A DNA stretch of 64,000 nt from PALSA-243 sp049522755 (GCA_049522755.1 JBEKNN010000011.1:4282-68281); one strand, 5' to 3'. Counted from the first letter of the stretch, positions 52,348 through 61,817 are shown. The notes: generated by a model from the letters alone, not told the origin. Program-made: numbers and translations.

Positions 52348-54588
52348 TCAATGCAGCAGGCGCTCTACATCGCGCACGCCGGAGATGCGGCGCATGGCGG
52401 CCACGAGCTTTTCGAGCTGCTTCTTGTCGCGCACATCCACAGTCATTTCCACCAGCGCGCCGTCGTGATCGAGATTGGTCTTGGCTTCGAGGCTGCGGAT
52501 GTTGGCGCTCTCGTTGAAGAGCGCCGAAGTGAGCTGGTTCAACATGCCGGGCCGGTCGTCGGTATGGACGGCGATGCGCACGGGAAACGAATCGTCCGCG
52601 GCGCGCGCCCATTCCACTTCGATTTTGCGCTCGGCGTCGTACATCAGATTCTGCACGTTGGGGCACATCTTCGAATGCACGGCCACGCCCTTGCCGCGCG
52701 TCACGTAGCCGACGATGGCTTCGCCGTGGATGGGGCTGCAGCACTTGGCGCGGTAGACCAGCAGGTCGTCGATGCCGCGGACTTTGACCACCGCGTCGCC
52801 ATCGTGCTGGCGGCCGGGCGCGCCCGGGGTAACCGGAACTTCCAGGGCGGGCTTGTTCTCGGGCGCCTCCTCGGCGACGATCTCCGGCGCGATTTTGCTC
52901 AGGATCTGGCGCGCCGAATACCGGCCGTAGCCCAGCGCCGCGTACAGGTCTTCCGCTTTGCTGTAGCCGTAGGCGGCGGCCACCTTTTCCAGCTCGCCCT
53001 TGCCGACCTTGCCGAGCTGTACGCCGAAGCGCCGCGCCTCTTTTTCCAGATACTTCTGGCCGATGTCGATCGCCTTGATGCGCTCGCTGGCGTTGATGAC
53101 GTGCTTGATCTTGTTGCGGGCGCGCGCGGTCTTGACGAATGCCAGCCAGTCTTTGCTGGGGACGTGGCCGGGCTGGGTCATGATCTCCACCACGTCGCCG
53201 TTCTTCAGCGCCGAGCGCAGCGGCACGATGCGGCCGTTGACTTTGGCGCCGGTGCAGGTGGCGCCGACATCGGAGTGGATGGCGTAAGCGAAATCGATGG
53301 GCGTGGCGTCGCGCGGCAGCACCAGCACTTTGCCGCGCGGGGTGAAGGTGTAGACCTCCTCCGGGTAAAGATCCACCTTGAGAGTGGACATGAACTCGGT
53401 GGAATCCTGCACGTCGCGCTGCCATTCGATCAGATGCCGCAGCCAGGAGATGCGTTGATCGTCGGCCGCGGGACCCTTGCGCCCCTCCTTGTATTTCCAG
53501 TGCGCGGCGATGCCTTCTTCGGCGATGCGGTGCATCTCTTCAGTGCGGATCTGCACTTCGAAAGTCTGGCCCTGGGGGCCGACCACGGAGGTGTGGAGCG
53601 ACTGATAAAGGTTGGGCCGCGGGATGGCGATGAAGTCCTTGATGCGGCCGGGAATGGGGCGCCACTTGTTGTGAATGACGCCCAGCGCAGCGTAGCAGTT
53701 CTTGACAGAATCGGTGATGATGCGCAGCGCCATCAGGTCGTAGACCTGGTCGACGGTGATTTTCTGGCGCCGCAGTTTTTGGAACACGGAATACGGGCGC
53801 TTCACGCGGCCATCGATGCGCGCGGGAATGCCTTCGCGGCGCAGCTCGGCTTCCACCGTCTGGCGGATCTCTTCCAGAAACTCCTGATTGGAGTGGCGGC
53901 GGTTTTCGATGGCGGCGACGATCTCCTGGTAAGCGTCGGGCTCCAGATGCTGGAAGGCGAGGTCTTCGAGCTCGCCGCGCACTTTGCCCATGCCCAGGCG
54001 GTGCGCGATGGGGGCGTAGATCTCGATGGTCTCGCGCGCGATGCGCTCGCGGCGCTCCGGGCTGAGGTAGCCGAGCGTCCGCATGTTGTGCAGGCGGTCG
54101 GCCAGCTTGACCATGATGACGCGTATATCCTCCACCATGGCCAGCAGCATCTTGCGGAAGCTTTCCGCCTGGCGATCTTCGGCGGAAGAGAAATCGAGCT
54201 TGGTGAGCTTGGTAACTCCATCGACGCAGCGGGCGACCTCTTCGCCGAACTCCTTGCGAACCTGGTCCACGGTGACGCTGGTGTCCTCGACGACATCGTG
54301 CAAGAGGCCGGTCTCCATGGCGACTATGTCCATGCGCATATCCGCGAGGATGTGGGCCACCATAACCGGATGGGCCATATAGGGCTCGCCGGAATCGCGC
54401 AGCTGGTCCTTGTGGTAGCGGCGGGCGAACTCGAAGGCTTTGCGCAGAGGCGCAAGGTCGTCCTTGGGACGGTATTCGCGGATCTTGTCTTCCAGCTCGG
54501 CGTACAGCTTACTGACGGGGTCGAGAGGAACGGGCGGAGAGACAGGTAGAAGGGGCGGGTCGGGAGCGCTGGCGGACTCGGGGAGCAC
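52348..54588 (-). CDS. Bifunctional (p)ppGpp synthetase/hydrolase RelA/SpoT
   Basis: 746 residues. Order: HD hydrolase domain with HDVVEDT (H97, D98); nucleotidyltransferase synthetase domain with YQSLHTSVVGPQG and EVQIRTEEMHRIAEEG; TGS domain (VYTFTPRGKVLVLPRDATPI); helical/ZFD part (CCSPIHGEAIVGYVTRGKG); and a C-terminal ACT domain (VRIAVHTDDRPGMLNQLTSA). It controls the stringent response in the cytoplasm. A DUF971 gene follows on the same strand. Confidence 0.96.
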   Translation of the reverse strand: MLPESASAPDPPLLPVSPPVPLDPVSKLYAELEDKIREYRPKDDLAPLRKAFEFARRYHKDQLRDSGEPYMAHPVMVAHILADMRMDIVAMETGLLHDVVEDTSVTVDQVRKEFGEEVARCVDGVTKLTKLDFSSAEDRQAESFRKMLLAMVEDIRVIMVKLADRLHNMRTLGYLSPERRERIARETIEIYAPIAHRLGMGKVRGELEDLAFQHLEPDAYQEIVAAIENRRHSNQEFLEEIRQTVEAELRREGIPARIDGRVKRPYSVFQKLRRQKITVDQVYDLMALRIITDSVKNCYAALGVIHNKWRPIPGRIKDFIAIPRPNLYQSLHTSVVGPQGQTFEVQIRTEEMHRIAEEGIAAHWKYKEGRKGPAADDQRISWLRHLIEWQRDVQDSTEFMSTLKVDLYPEEVYTFTPRGKVLVLPRDATPIDFAYAIHSDVGATCTGAKVNGRIVPLRSALKNGDVVEIMTQPGHVPSKDWLAFVKTARARNKIKHVINASERIKAIDIGQKYLEKEARRFGVQLGKVGKGELEKVAAAYGYSKAEDLYAALGYGRYSARQILSKIAPEIVAEEAPENKPALEVPVTPGAPGRQHDGDAVVKVRGIDDLLVYRAKCCSPIHGEAIVGYVTRGKGVAVHSKMCPNVQNLMYDAERKIEVEWARAADDSFPVRIAVHTDDRPGMLNQLTSALFNESANIRSLEAKTNLDHDGALVEMTVDVRDKKQLEKLVAAMRRISGVRDVERLLH

Positions 54589-54621
54589 TATATTGATTGT
54601 ATCAAGGCGGGAGGATAAGGC

Positions 54622-54705
54622 TTTGACGCAGAGACGCTGAGGCGCAGAGAAGCAAACCCCTAAAACTGTTCGGTCTTCTGTGCGTCTCTGCGTCTCTGCG
54701 TCAAA
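54622..54705. repeat. Inverted repeat of GACGCAGAG units
   Basis: The left arm starts TTTGACGCAGAGACGCTGAG (54622) and the right arm ends GCGTCTCTGCGTCAAA (to 54705), so the arms pair over 16 bp or more with a loop of about 35 bp. It lies between the TPR lipoprotein and relA/spoT genes and may act as a terminator. Confidence 0.75.
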
Positions 54706-54725
54706 ATCCCAGCCTCAAGTGGCAG

Positions 54726-55556
54726 CTACTTTGAATCCTGAGTGATGCCGTTGGCGGCGGCGGCTTTAGCTTTCTTGTCGGCCACGATTCTCTTCGCTTC
54801 CAAGTCCCGGTCGATCCATTTTTGGGCGGTCGCGATGTCCTTGTCGAACTGCGCCTGATCTTTTTCGTCCAGCAGATACGCGCGCTCGCGGATGAGCAGG
54901 TTCTCGTATGCCATCGCGTCGCCATAGAGCGGGTCGATCGCCAGGCACTTGTCGAGATTGTCCAGGCCGGCCTGAATGACGGGATCCCACTTAGCCTTCA
55001 ACTCGGCTTTGACCTTCTTGTCTTTAATAGGGTAGGGAGAATCCATCGCCTGCTTGAGCTCGTGCATGGCGGTCGCGTAGGCCGGATACCACTTCGACCA
55101 GGCGATGAATCCGAGGCTGTAGTATGCGTCGGCGTTCTTAGGATCGAGCTGAATTACCTTCTGATACCACTTTTCGGCCTCATCCAGCTTCTTCTCATTC
55201 AGCATGAGAGTCGCGATGTAGGCGGCGGCGGTTTTGTTGTTCGGGTCCTGTTGCAGAACCTTCTGAAACTGGTTCAACGCTTCGTCCGCGTTCTTAGTGT
55301 TCTCGGGCGCTTCCGAGCCGGGAACATACTGCTGCATGTAAGCGACGGCAAGATACAGGCGCGCAGAGGTAAATTGGGGCTCCAGCGCCACGGCTGTCTT
55401 GAAATGTTCCACTGCCTCCGGGAACTGGGCGCTCTTGAATGCCGACACTCCCTTATTGATCTGATCGCGGGACTTCAACTGCGTGCAGCCCGTGTTTGTC
55501 ACAAGCGCCAGCAGCGCCAGAGCGAGAACGGCTAGAATCGATGTCGATTTACGCAT
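54726..55556 (-). CDS. TPR lipoprotein of the Ton-type operon
   Basis: 276 residues. Lipoprotein signal (ILAVLALALLALVTNTGCTQ; the Cys is the lipid site). TPR motifs occur at about 35-70 (FKSAQFPEAVEHFKTAVALE), 95-130 and 135-165 (AEKWYQKVIQLDPKNADAYY). Function unknown, probably periplasmic scaffold. It is 16 bp downstream of the second exbD-like gene, hence part of that operon. Confidence 0.88.
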   Translation of the reverse strand: MRKSTSILAVLALALLALVTNTGCTQLKSRDQINKGVSAFKSAQFPEAVEHFKTAVALEPQFTSARLYLAVAYMQQYVPGSEAPENTKNADEALNQFQKVLQQDPNNKTAAAYIATLMLNEKKLDEAEKWYQKVIQLDPKNADAYYSLGFIAWSKWYPAYATAMHELKQAMDSPYPIKDKKVKAELKAKWDPVIQAGLDNLDKCLAIDPLYGDAMAYENLLIRERAYLLDEKDQAQFDKDIATAQKWIDRDLEAKRIVADKKAKAAAANGITQDSK

Positions 55557-55572
55557 GAATCCTTCCCCAAAA

Positions 55573-55998
55573 TTACTGCTGTCCTAAATCTTTGAACGGC
55601 ATCAGCCCGACCTTGTCGATGCCGGCGCCGTGTGCGATATCGATAACTTCAGCTACCCATCTATACTCGATATCCGGGTCGCCTTTGACGAACATGATGC
55701 GTTCGGCGCGGGTCTTGAAGATGTCTTCGAGACGCTTGCCCAGCGCGGGTTCCTCAATAGGCTCGGTGTTGACGAGCATGGAGTGGTCCTTGTTGATAGT
55801 GACTACAATAGTGCGTTCGTCGGCCGGAGTCACAGGTTCATCCTTCTTCGGGGGCTGAGGGATCAGCGCCTCGAGGCCTTTCGGCGTCAGAGGCGTGATG
55901 ACCATAAAGATGATGATCAGCACCAGCAGCACGTCGATCATCGGCGTCATATTGATATCGGACTTCGGACCGCCGCCCGAGCCCATTGACATTGCCAT
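55573..55998 (-). CDS. ExbD/TolR-like protein (second copy)
   Basis: 141 residues. Short N-terminus, one helix with the conserved Asp (DINMTPMIDVLLVLIIIFMV), then a periplasmic domain (TIVVTINKDHSMLVNTEPIE; DPDIEYRWVAEVIDIAHGAG). It pairs with ExbB to convert proton flow into work on TonB. Two exbD-like copies side by side occur in many Acidobacteriota and delta-proteobacteria. Confidence 0.93.
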   Translation of the reverse strand: MAMSMGSGGGPKSDINMTPMIDVLLVLIIIFMVITPLTPKGLEALIPQPPKKDEPVTPADERTIVVTINKDHSMLVNTEPIEEPALGKRLEDIFKTRAERIMFVKGDPDIEYRWVAEVIDIAHGAGIDKVGLMPFKDLGQQ

Positions 55999-56025
55999 AA
56001 GATTGCTCCTTTACGAAACTGAAAC

Positions 56026-56075
56026 AAGCGCGTTCACACGAGTGTAAACGCTGCACGCACAAGTGCGTGCGCCAC
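56026..56075 (-). repeat. Dispersed GTGT/ACAC palindromic repeat, copy 2
   Basis: Reverse complement counterpart of 42732-42780: on the minus strand, GTGGCGCACGCACTTGTGCG then TGCAGCGTTTACACTCGTGT. It sits in the gap between the two exbD genes. Confidence 0.7.
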
Positions 56076-56083
56076 GAACTTAC

Positions 56084-56566
56084 TTAGTCCCCGGAAGGCG
56101 ACTTCCTCTGATCCGGATTCGCGCGCCTCACATCCTGCATCTGCTCGGTCAGCAGGCCTAACTGGTCGACGCCGGCGGCTTGCAGGTTCTGCACCACGTC
56201 CAGCACTACCTGGTACTTGGCCCGCGTGTCGGCTTTCAAGAAGCACTCCTTATCGGTGCGGTTGGAAAGCATGTCCTTCACTTTAGGAGCCAATTGGTCG
56301 GCGGGAACCTGATCCCGGCCGAGATATGTCTTGCCATCCCGGGTGACGGAAACCAACACCGCATCGGTGCGGTCGGCCGCCTGCATCGCGATCGGATTCC
56401 GCGTCTTGACCAAGTCGATCGGGACGCCCTTCGACAACATAGGCGTGATCACCATGAAGATGATGAGCAGCACCAGCATCACGTCCACCATGGGGGTGAC
56501 GTTGATGTCCGACACCGCCTGCGGCGCGGAATGCTTCAGCAGCGATGTATCTTCCATTCCTACCAT
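56084..56566 (-). CDS. ExbD/TolR-like protein (first copy)
   Basis: 160 residues. Anchor helix with the Asp (DINVTPMVDVMLVLLIIFMV), then a periplasmic domain (AVLVSVTRDGKTYLGRDQVP; VVLDVVQNLQAAGVDQLGLL). Proton-channel partner of the ExbB-like protein encoded upstream. Confidence 0.93.
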   Translation of the reverse strand: MVGMEDTSLLKHSAPQAVSDINVTPMVDVMLVLLIIFMVITPMLSKGVPIDLVKTRNPIAMQAADRTDAVLVSVTRDGKTYLGRDQVPADQLAPKVKDMLSNRTDKECFLKADTRAKYQVVLDVVQNLQAAGVDQLGLLTEQMQDVRRANPDQRKSPSGD

Positions 56567-56744
56567 TGTGTGTCTCCAGTTCTAGTTGAGCCAGGTTCTA
56601 TTCGAGCCAGGCATTGCGGGGAATTCCACTGGGAAACTCCCCGCGCCATCAACTCGCGGTTGGATTCTTTACTTACCGCTCCCTTACGGTCGCGGCTCTG
56701 TTGCAGCGGTCGCGGGGCTCTTCAAAGCCGCGGCCCTTGTTGTT

Positions 56745-57497
56745 TTAACCCTTGCGGGCGGCGCCGCGTTGGCTGCGCTTCAGGAAGTAGTCGATCAACT
56801 CGGAACTGGAGTTGCCCATTTCCACGTCGAACGCCTCGATCCTGCCGGTGAAATAGTTGTACGCCCACACCGCGGGCACGGCCACAAACAGACCGATGGC
56901 GGTGGTGACGAGAGCTTCGGAAATACCGCCGGCCACCGCGCCCAGACCGGTCGACTTCTGCGTCGAAATGCCCTGGAACGCGTTGATGATGCCGGCGACG
57001 GTGCCGAACAGACCCACGAACGGCGCGGACGAGGCGATGGTGGCCAAGCCCGAGACGCCGCGTTTGAGCTCGGCGTGAACGATGGCTTCGGCGCGCTCGA
57101 GAGCGCGGTGGGAAGCTGCGATTTCTTCGCCGGGAATGTCCGTCGATAGCTGATGCGCCTGGAATTCCTGCAACCCGGCCACAACCACTTTCGCCAGGTG
57201 GCTCTTCTTGTAGCGGTCGGCAATCTTGACGGCTTCATCCAGTTTGCCTTCGCGCAGCGCGCCGGCGACTGCCGGAGCGAACTGACGGGACTGCTTCTTG
57301 GCCGCGTTGTAAGCCATGAAACGGTCGATCATGACGCCGATGGAGTACGCCGACATCAGGAACAACAGGATCACAACGCCTTTTGCCAAGCCGCCCATCT
57401 GGTTCCAGAGGTGAATCGGATCCCAACCCACGCCGCTATCGTCGGTCTGCAACATGAGGTATAGGGACCACGCCTTGTGAACATGCAAAGCCAACAT
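56745..57497 (-). CDS. exbB: ExbB/TolQ/MotA-family proton channel
   Basis: 250 residues with three helices: VVILLFLMSAYSIGVMIDRF, SGLATIASSAPFVGLFGTVA (with TVAGIINAF), and LVTTAIGLFVAVPAVWAYNY. Ends IEAFDVEMGNSSSELIDYFL. Forms the pentameric channel with ExbD dimers. Lies between tonB and exbD. Confidence 0.94.
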   Translation of the reverse strand: MLALHVHKAWSLYLMLQTDDSGVGWDPIHLWNQMGGLAKGVVILLFLMSAYSIGVMIDRFMAYNAAKKQSRQFAPAVAGALREGKLDEAVKIADRYKKSHLAKVVVAGLQEFQAHQLSTDIPGEEIAASHRALERAEAIVHAELKRGVSGLATIASSAPFVGLFGTVAGIINAFQGISTQKSTGLGAVAGGISEALVTTAIGLFVAVPAVWAYNYFTGRIEAFDVEMGNSSSELIDYFLKRSQRGAARKG

Positions 57498-57567
57498 TTC
57501 TCTTTTATCTCCTGCGAGTTGATTTTTGTTACGTTATATCCGGCGTTCAAATATGAGCGCCGGGTTA

Positions 57568-58314
57568 CTACTGACTCAAAGTAAAAATGACATCGATGGT
57601 AGTACTGACCTTTACGGCCTGTTCATTGAGCAGCGTCGGCTGGTAAACCCACTGCTTTACCGCGTCGAGAGCCGCCTGACGGAGCAGCGGGTGCCCGCTG
57701 ACTACTTTGAGCTCCTGAATATGGCCGTCTTCGCCGATGATGGCGGAAAGCTCCACTGTGCCGGAAATTCGTGCGCTCTTCGCAATCTGCGGATAGATGG
57801 GCTGCGGATTGCGGATCAACTTGGCGTTTTGCACACGGCCGCCGACCGGGATGATGGCGGGATGCGGGGGCGGCGGCGGAGCCTTCTTGGGCGGCGGCGG
57901 CGCGGCCGTCGGTACGCCACCTAGAATGCCGCCGAGCACGCCGCCGATAGGTCCGCCGGATACGCCACCGGGGACGCCGCCAGCCACTCCCATGCTCGCG
58001 CTAGGCGCCTCGTCTTCCTGGATTTGCTTAATTTCTTTGGGGATGACCTTGGGCTGCATCAGTTTGCCGGCGTCCATCTGGCGGGGGATGACTTTCACCA
58101 CCTTGGGAGGGGCTGCCTGAGGCGGGGGCGGAGGCGGCGGAGGCGGCGGAGGCGCGGTGATCAGCGCGCTCAACTGCGCTCCGGGCAGTTCGTCAAACCA
58201 GATCAACGGTATCATCACGAGGAAGCCCAGCAGAACGATCTGGACTCCGAACGAGGTTAGAACCGTCGCGGTTGTGTGAGTCTTACCAGTTTGTACAAAT
58301 GTCTGTTCAAACAT
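57568..58314 (-). CDS. tonB: TonB-family energy transducer
   Basis: 248 residues from ATG 58314 with AAGGGAG upstream; a longer start at 58347 would run into the tandem array. Transmembrane helix SFGVQIVLLGFLVMIPLIWF, a run of 12 prolines and further Pro-rich stretches spanning the periplasm, Gly/Val repeat GVAGGVPGGVSGGPIGGVLG, then the C-terminal TonB domain (SARISGTVELSAIIGEDGHI; VKQWVYQPTLLNEQAVKVST). First gene of the tonB-exbB-exbD-exbD-TPR operon. Confidence 0.93.
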   Translation of the reverse strand: MFEQTFVQTGKTHTTATVLTSFGVQIVLLGFLVMIPLIWFDELPGAQLSALITAPPPPPPPPPPPQAAPPKVVKVIPRQMDAGKLMQPKVIPKEIKQIQEDEAPSASMGVAGGVPGGVSGGPIGGVLGGILGGVPTAAPPPPKKAPPPPPHPAIIPVGGRVQNAKLIRNPQPIYPQIAKSARISGTVELSAIIGEDGHIQELKVVSGHPLLRQAALDAVKQWVYQPTLLNEQAVKVSTTIDVIFTLSQ

Positions 58315-58335
58315 GTACACGTTCTCCCTTTGCGT

Positions 58336-58677
58336 CACCGGCGGCATAGACCGCCGGCGCTACTACATCCGGCCGCAATAAACGCCGGCGTTACTACTTC
58401 ACCGGCGGCATAGACCGCCGGCGCTACTTCCGGCCGCGATAAACGGCGGCGTTTTGACAACTTCACCGGCGGCATAGACCGCCGGCGCTACTTCCGGCCG
58501 CGATAAACGGCGGCGTTTTGACAACTTCACCGGCGGCATAGACCGCCGGCGCTACTTCCGGCCGCGATAAACGCCGGCGTTACTACTTCACCGGCGGCAT
58601 AGACCGCCGGCGCTACTTCCGGCCGCGATAAACGCCGGCGTTACTACTTCACCGGCGGCATAGACCGCCGGCGCTAC
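58336..58677. repeat. Six-copy tandem palindromic array
   Basis: The 28-bp unit starting CACCGGCGGCATAGACCGCC occurs at 58336, 58400, 58464, 58528, 58589 and 58650, i.e. steps of 64, 64, 64, 61 and 61 bp. Each unit is a palindrome (CCGGCGG/CCGCCGG). The linkers are alike too (TTCCGGCCGCGATAAACG, then CCGGCGTTACTA or GCGGCGTTTTGACAA). It lies after the secF stop and just before tonB. Confidence 0.95.
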
Positions 58678-58700
58678 CACTCCAACTTGGCATACTCTAC

Positions 58701-59939
58701 CTACTTAACCGCCTTCGCCGACGGCAATACCGTTGGCGTAGACGGACGCCGGCCCGAGGGCGCTGGCGCCGGCGGCGCCGTCTTCCTGCGCTTATCCGAA
58801 TAATTATGCCAGAAGAGCACGATCGGGCTCGCTACGAAAACCGACGAATATGTTCCGACGGTGATTCCGCAAACCAGCGCGAACGAAAATCCATGCAGCA
58901 CCGGGCCGCCGAAAATAAACAGCGCCAGCGCGGTGAGAAACGTCAGCCCGGAACTCATCACCGTCCGGCTCAAAGTCTGGTTCACCGCTGTGTTCATGAC
59001 CTTTTCCAGCGGTTCGCGCCGCGACATCTTCAGGTTTTCGCGGATGCGATCGAAGACGACAATCGTATCATTCATCGAGTAGCCGATGAGCGTGAGCAGC
59101 GCCGCAACTACGGTCATGGAGATCTGCTCGTTAAATATAGAGAAGAGCCCGATGGTGATGATGGTGTCGTGAAAAACCGCGATCACTGCGCCTACGCCGT
59201 AAATCCATTCAAAGCGGAAGGCGATGTAGGCCAACATGCCGGCCAGCGCGTAAAGCGTCGCCAATAAGGCCTTCTGCTTCAGCTCGGCTCCGACCTTTGG
59301 GCCGACCATCTGCACTTCCAGCACGTGGTAAGGCGCCAGGTAGCACTGCTGCTGGACGACGTTGAGAATCTGAGGAGTTACGCCCGGCACGGCGCTCAAC
59401 TCGCTCAAGCTGCCGATCAATCCGGAGTGCTGCTTGTTGTAGTTCGCAATGTTCGAGGCCAGAGTCTGCAACTGCTGCTCGTTCATGCCGATTCCGGCCT
59501 GCGAAAGCGGGTCGCGCAGCCGGTCCGCCAGCGCGTCATGACCCGCGTTGTTGAGATCGAGCTTGCCGTTGCCGGGCTGCCCGAAAGTCGCCAGCAAAAC
59601 CTGCTCCATGGCCGATCGGTTGATGTTCAACTGCTTCTCGTCCTGCAACTCGGTGCCGATTTCGACTTCATTCTGCACGGAAGGATCGGTAATGGTCTGA
59701 ACGCTAACCTCGCCCTTGATCTGCGACGAGTGCGAAAACGCGGCCCTGATCTTTTCGAGCGGCGGTGGATAGGCGAATTTGACTGTCATCAGAGCTCCGC
59801 CTTTAAAATCGATGCCGTAGTTCAGGCCGCCTTTTGCGGCGATGCTGCCCAATCCAGCGACGGTCAAAATCAGCGAGGCAATGATGAACGGCCACTTTTT
59901 GCCTAGAAAATCGTAATGCGTATTCTTAAATAATTCCAT
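58701..59939 (-). CDS. secF: Protein translocase subunit SecF
   Basis: 412 residues from ATG 59939 (MELFKNTHYDFLGKKW), with AAGG upstream; the 14-residue longer start is less family-like. Helix near the start (WPFIIASLILTVAGLGSIAA), the GIDFKGG motif (NYGIDFKGGALMTVKF), a periplasmic domain of about 190 residues, and five C-terminal helices with YSMNDTIVVFDRIREN. Works with SecD and YajC in proton-driven export. Confidence 0.95.
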   Translation of the reverse strand: MELFKNTHYDFLGKKWPFIIASLILTVAGLGSIAAKGGLNYGIDFKGGALMTVKFAYPPPLEKIRAAFSHSSQIKGEVSVQTITDPSVQNEVEIGTELQDEKQLNINRSAMEQVLLATFGQPGNGKLDLNNAGHDALADRLRDPLSQAGIGMNEQQLQTLASNIANYNKQHSGLIGSLSELSAVPGVTPQILNVVQQQCYLAPYHVLEVQMVGPKVGAELKQKALLATLYALAGMLAYIAFRFEWIYGVGAVIAVFHDTIITIGLFSIFNEQISMTVVAALLTLIGYSMNDTIVVFDRIRENLKMSRREPLEKVMNTAVNQTLSRTVMSSGLTFLTALALFIFGGPVLHGFSFALVCGITVGTYSSVFVASPIVLFWHNYSDKRRKTAPPAPAPSGRRPSTPTVLPSAKAVK

Positions 59940-60044
59940 CGAACCTTGCCATGCTGGTTGGCCGCTTAAATATTTGGACACCAGCGTCTTGAATTTTGTT
60001 CCCTGTTAAAAATCGCTGCCTCAAAAGCTGCGAAAGAATCGGTT

Positions 60045-60118
60045 GGCAGGCGAAAGCGCCTGCCCCACAAAAAGCAAACCCCTTGCGCGCCGACGTGGGA
60101 CAGACGCTCTCGTCTGTC
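60045..60118. repeat. Two short hairpins between secD and secF
   Basis: GGCAGGCG/CGCCTGCC around AAAG (60045-60064), followed by CCCAC; and GACAGACG/CGTCTGTC around CTCT (60099-60118), preceded by GTGG. Both belong to the GTGGG-CAG-like hairpins seen at 29743-29773 and 46579-46628. Confidence 0.7.
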
Positions 60119-60166
60119 AACCCGGCGATCTCAGCGGCTTTTTCAGCGGCGCTCATGGTCATGGGC

Positions 60167-61789
60167 CTAGATGCTCAAAGCTTCCACCCGGCTCGGGCCG
60201 GAGAGCTCGTAGTCGAAAATTGTGCGCGAAACGAATACCGCGGTGAACACATTCGCCACCAAACCGATGACCAGGGTCACGGCAAATCCCTTGACCGGGC
60301 CTTCTCCGAACAGGAACAGGAAAGCGCACGATACCACTGTCGTGACATGCGTGTCCACAATGGTCCACCAAGCCTTACCGAATCCGGCGTCCACAGCCGC
60401 CACCACCGACTTTCCGGTCCGCAGCTCTTCGCGGATACGCTCGAAAATCAGCACGTTGGAATCGACCGCCATACCGATAGTGAGAATCACGCCGGCGATG
60501 CCCGGCAGAGTCAAAACCGCTCCGAAATAGGCAATTGCAGCCAATAGAATAATGGCGTTGAGCAGCAGCGCCAGCACCGCATTGATGCCGCTGCGCTTAT
60601 AGTAGATCAGCATCACGGCGACCACCGCGATGAGGCCCACCAGGCCGGCTACGAAGCCTTCACGGATGGAATCGGCGCCCAAAGACGGCCCGATGGTCCG
60701 TATCTCGCCATATTTAATGCTGGCCGGAAGCGATCCGGAACGAAGGTAGCGCGACAGGTCGACGGCTTCGTCCTGGCTGCCCAGACCGGTGATGCGTCCG
60801 GAATCTTCGATCTTGTTCTCAATGGTGGCTACGCTGACGGCCTCATTATCGAGAACCACTGCCAGCTTATTGTTCACGTTGGCTTCGGTGTAGCGTCCAA
60901 AACGCTTACCGGCGTCCTGCGACAGGTTGAAAGCCGTCTCCCACTTGCCGAACTCGCCCTGGCTGGGACGCGCGTTGCGCATCTCCTGCCCGCTGACGAC
61001 GGGATTCTTGCCGACCAGATACCACTGCTCCCCGTCCATGCCGGCGCGCGTCTTGGCTTTCACCAGCTTAGTATTCAGCGGCAGAATGCCGCCGTGCTGG
61101 GCCAGGGCGGCATCGCGGCTGGCGTACGGACCATCCTTCACGTCGTCGATTTCGAGCACGGCAGCGGTTCCGATGTATTGTTGCGCGCGCGCCGAATCGT
61201 CGATGCCGGGCAATTGCACCAGGATCTGGAAATCGGCGCCGGCCCCTCCATACTTCTGCACGGATTTCTCGGCGACGCCGAGCTGGTCGACGCGGTTGCC
61301 GATGGTATCGATGGTGCGCTGTACCGTGTCGGCTTCGAGGGAGAGCAACTCGGTGGGCTTCAGCTTCATCTGATAATCGGTAGCGTTGCCGAGCGTGGTG
61401 AGATTGTAGGTGGGATAGCGTTCGGCGACGATGTTGCGGAAGGCGCTCGATTGGGTGGCGGGAACGCCCTTGACGGCGATCGCGATGTTGCCGGCTTCGG
61501 CGACCGACGCCACGTCGTTGACGTCCGTGGAGCCCCAGGTGATGTTTTCCTTCTTGAGATCGTCCTTAAGCCGCTCGGCCGTCTGGAGCGCGTCGGCCTT
61601 GACGGCATCCTGCACCTGTACTTCGAGCACCAGGTGGGAACCGCCCTTGAGATCGAGCCCGAGATGGATATTGTCGGAGAAGTTCTGCTTGATCGCGGTC
61701 AGCGACTTCGGAAAACCGATAATGCCATATACGCAGATCAGGATGATCACGACGATCACCACGCTTCTGACCTTCAAATTTGTCTTCAT
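60167..61789 (-). CDS. secD: Protein translocase subunit SecD
   Basis: 540 residues. N-terminal helix (VVIVVIILICVYGIIGFPKS), the LGLDLKGGSHLVLEV motif, large periplasmic P1 domain (about 90-370), then five C-terminal helices with TLPGIAGVILTIGMAVDSNV, LIFERIREEL and FLFGEGPVKGFAVTLVIGL. Pairs with SecF; the two genes are separated by a hairpin-bearing gap of about 230 bp. Confidence 0.96.
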   Translation of the reverse strand: MKTNLKVRSVVIVVIILICVYGIIGFPKSLTAIKQNFSDNIHLGLDLKGGSHLVLEVQVQDAVKADALQTAERLKDDLKKENITWGSTDVNDVASVAEAGNIAIAVKGVPATQSSAFRNIVAERYPTYNLTTLGNATDYQMKLKPTELLSLEADTVQRTIDTIGNRVDQLGVAEKSVQKYGGAGADFQILVQLPGIDDSARAQQYIGTAAVLEIDDVKDGPYASRDAALAQHGGILPLNTKLVKAKTRAGMDGEQWYLVGKNPVVSGQEMRNARPSQGEFGKWETAFNLSQDAGKRFGRYTEANVNNKLAVVLDNEAVSVATIENKIEDSGRITGLGSQDEAVDLSRYLRSGSLPASIKYGEIRTIGPSLGADSIREGFVAGLVGLIAVVAVMLIYYKRSGINAVLALLLNAIILLAAIAYFGAVLTLPGIAGVILTIGMAVDSNVLIFERIREELRTGKSVVAAVDAGFGKAWWTIVDTHVTTVVSCAFLFLFGEGPVKGFAVTLVIGLVANVFTAVFVSRTIFDYELSGPSRVEALSI

Positions 61790-61817
61790 GGGATTTTAAA
61801 GCCTGTTGTATAGAATA

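Noticed and set aside
52270..54549. 759-codon open frame antisense to relA/spoT
   Set aside because: It mirrors the codon structure of a clear RelA/SpoT gene and has no recognisable motif.
58336..58677. CRISPR-like spacing of repeats
   Set aside because: The linkers are near-identical to each other and no cas genes are present, so it is a tandem palindromic array.
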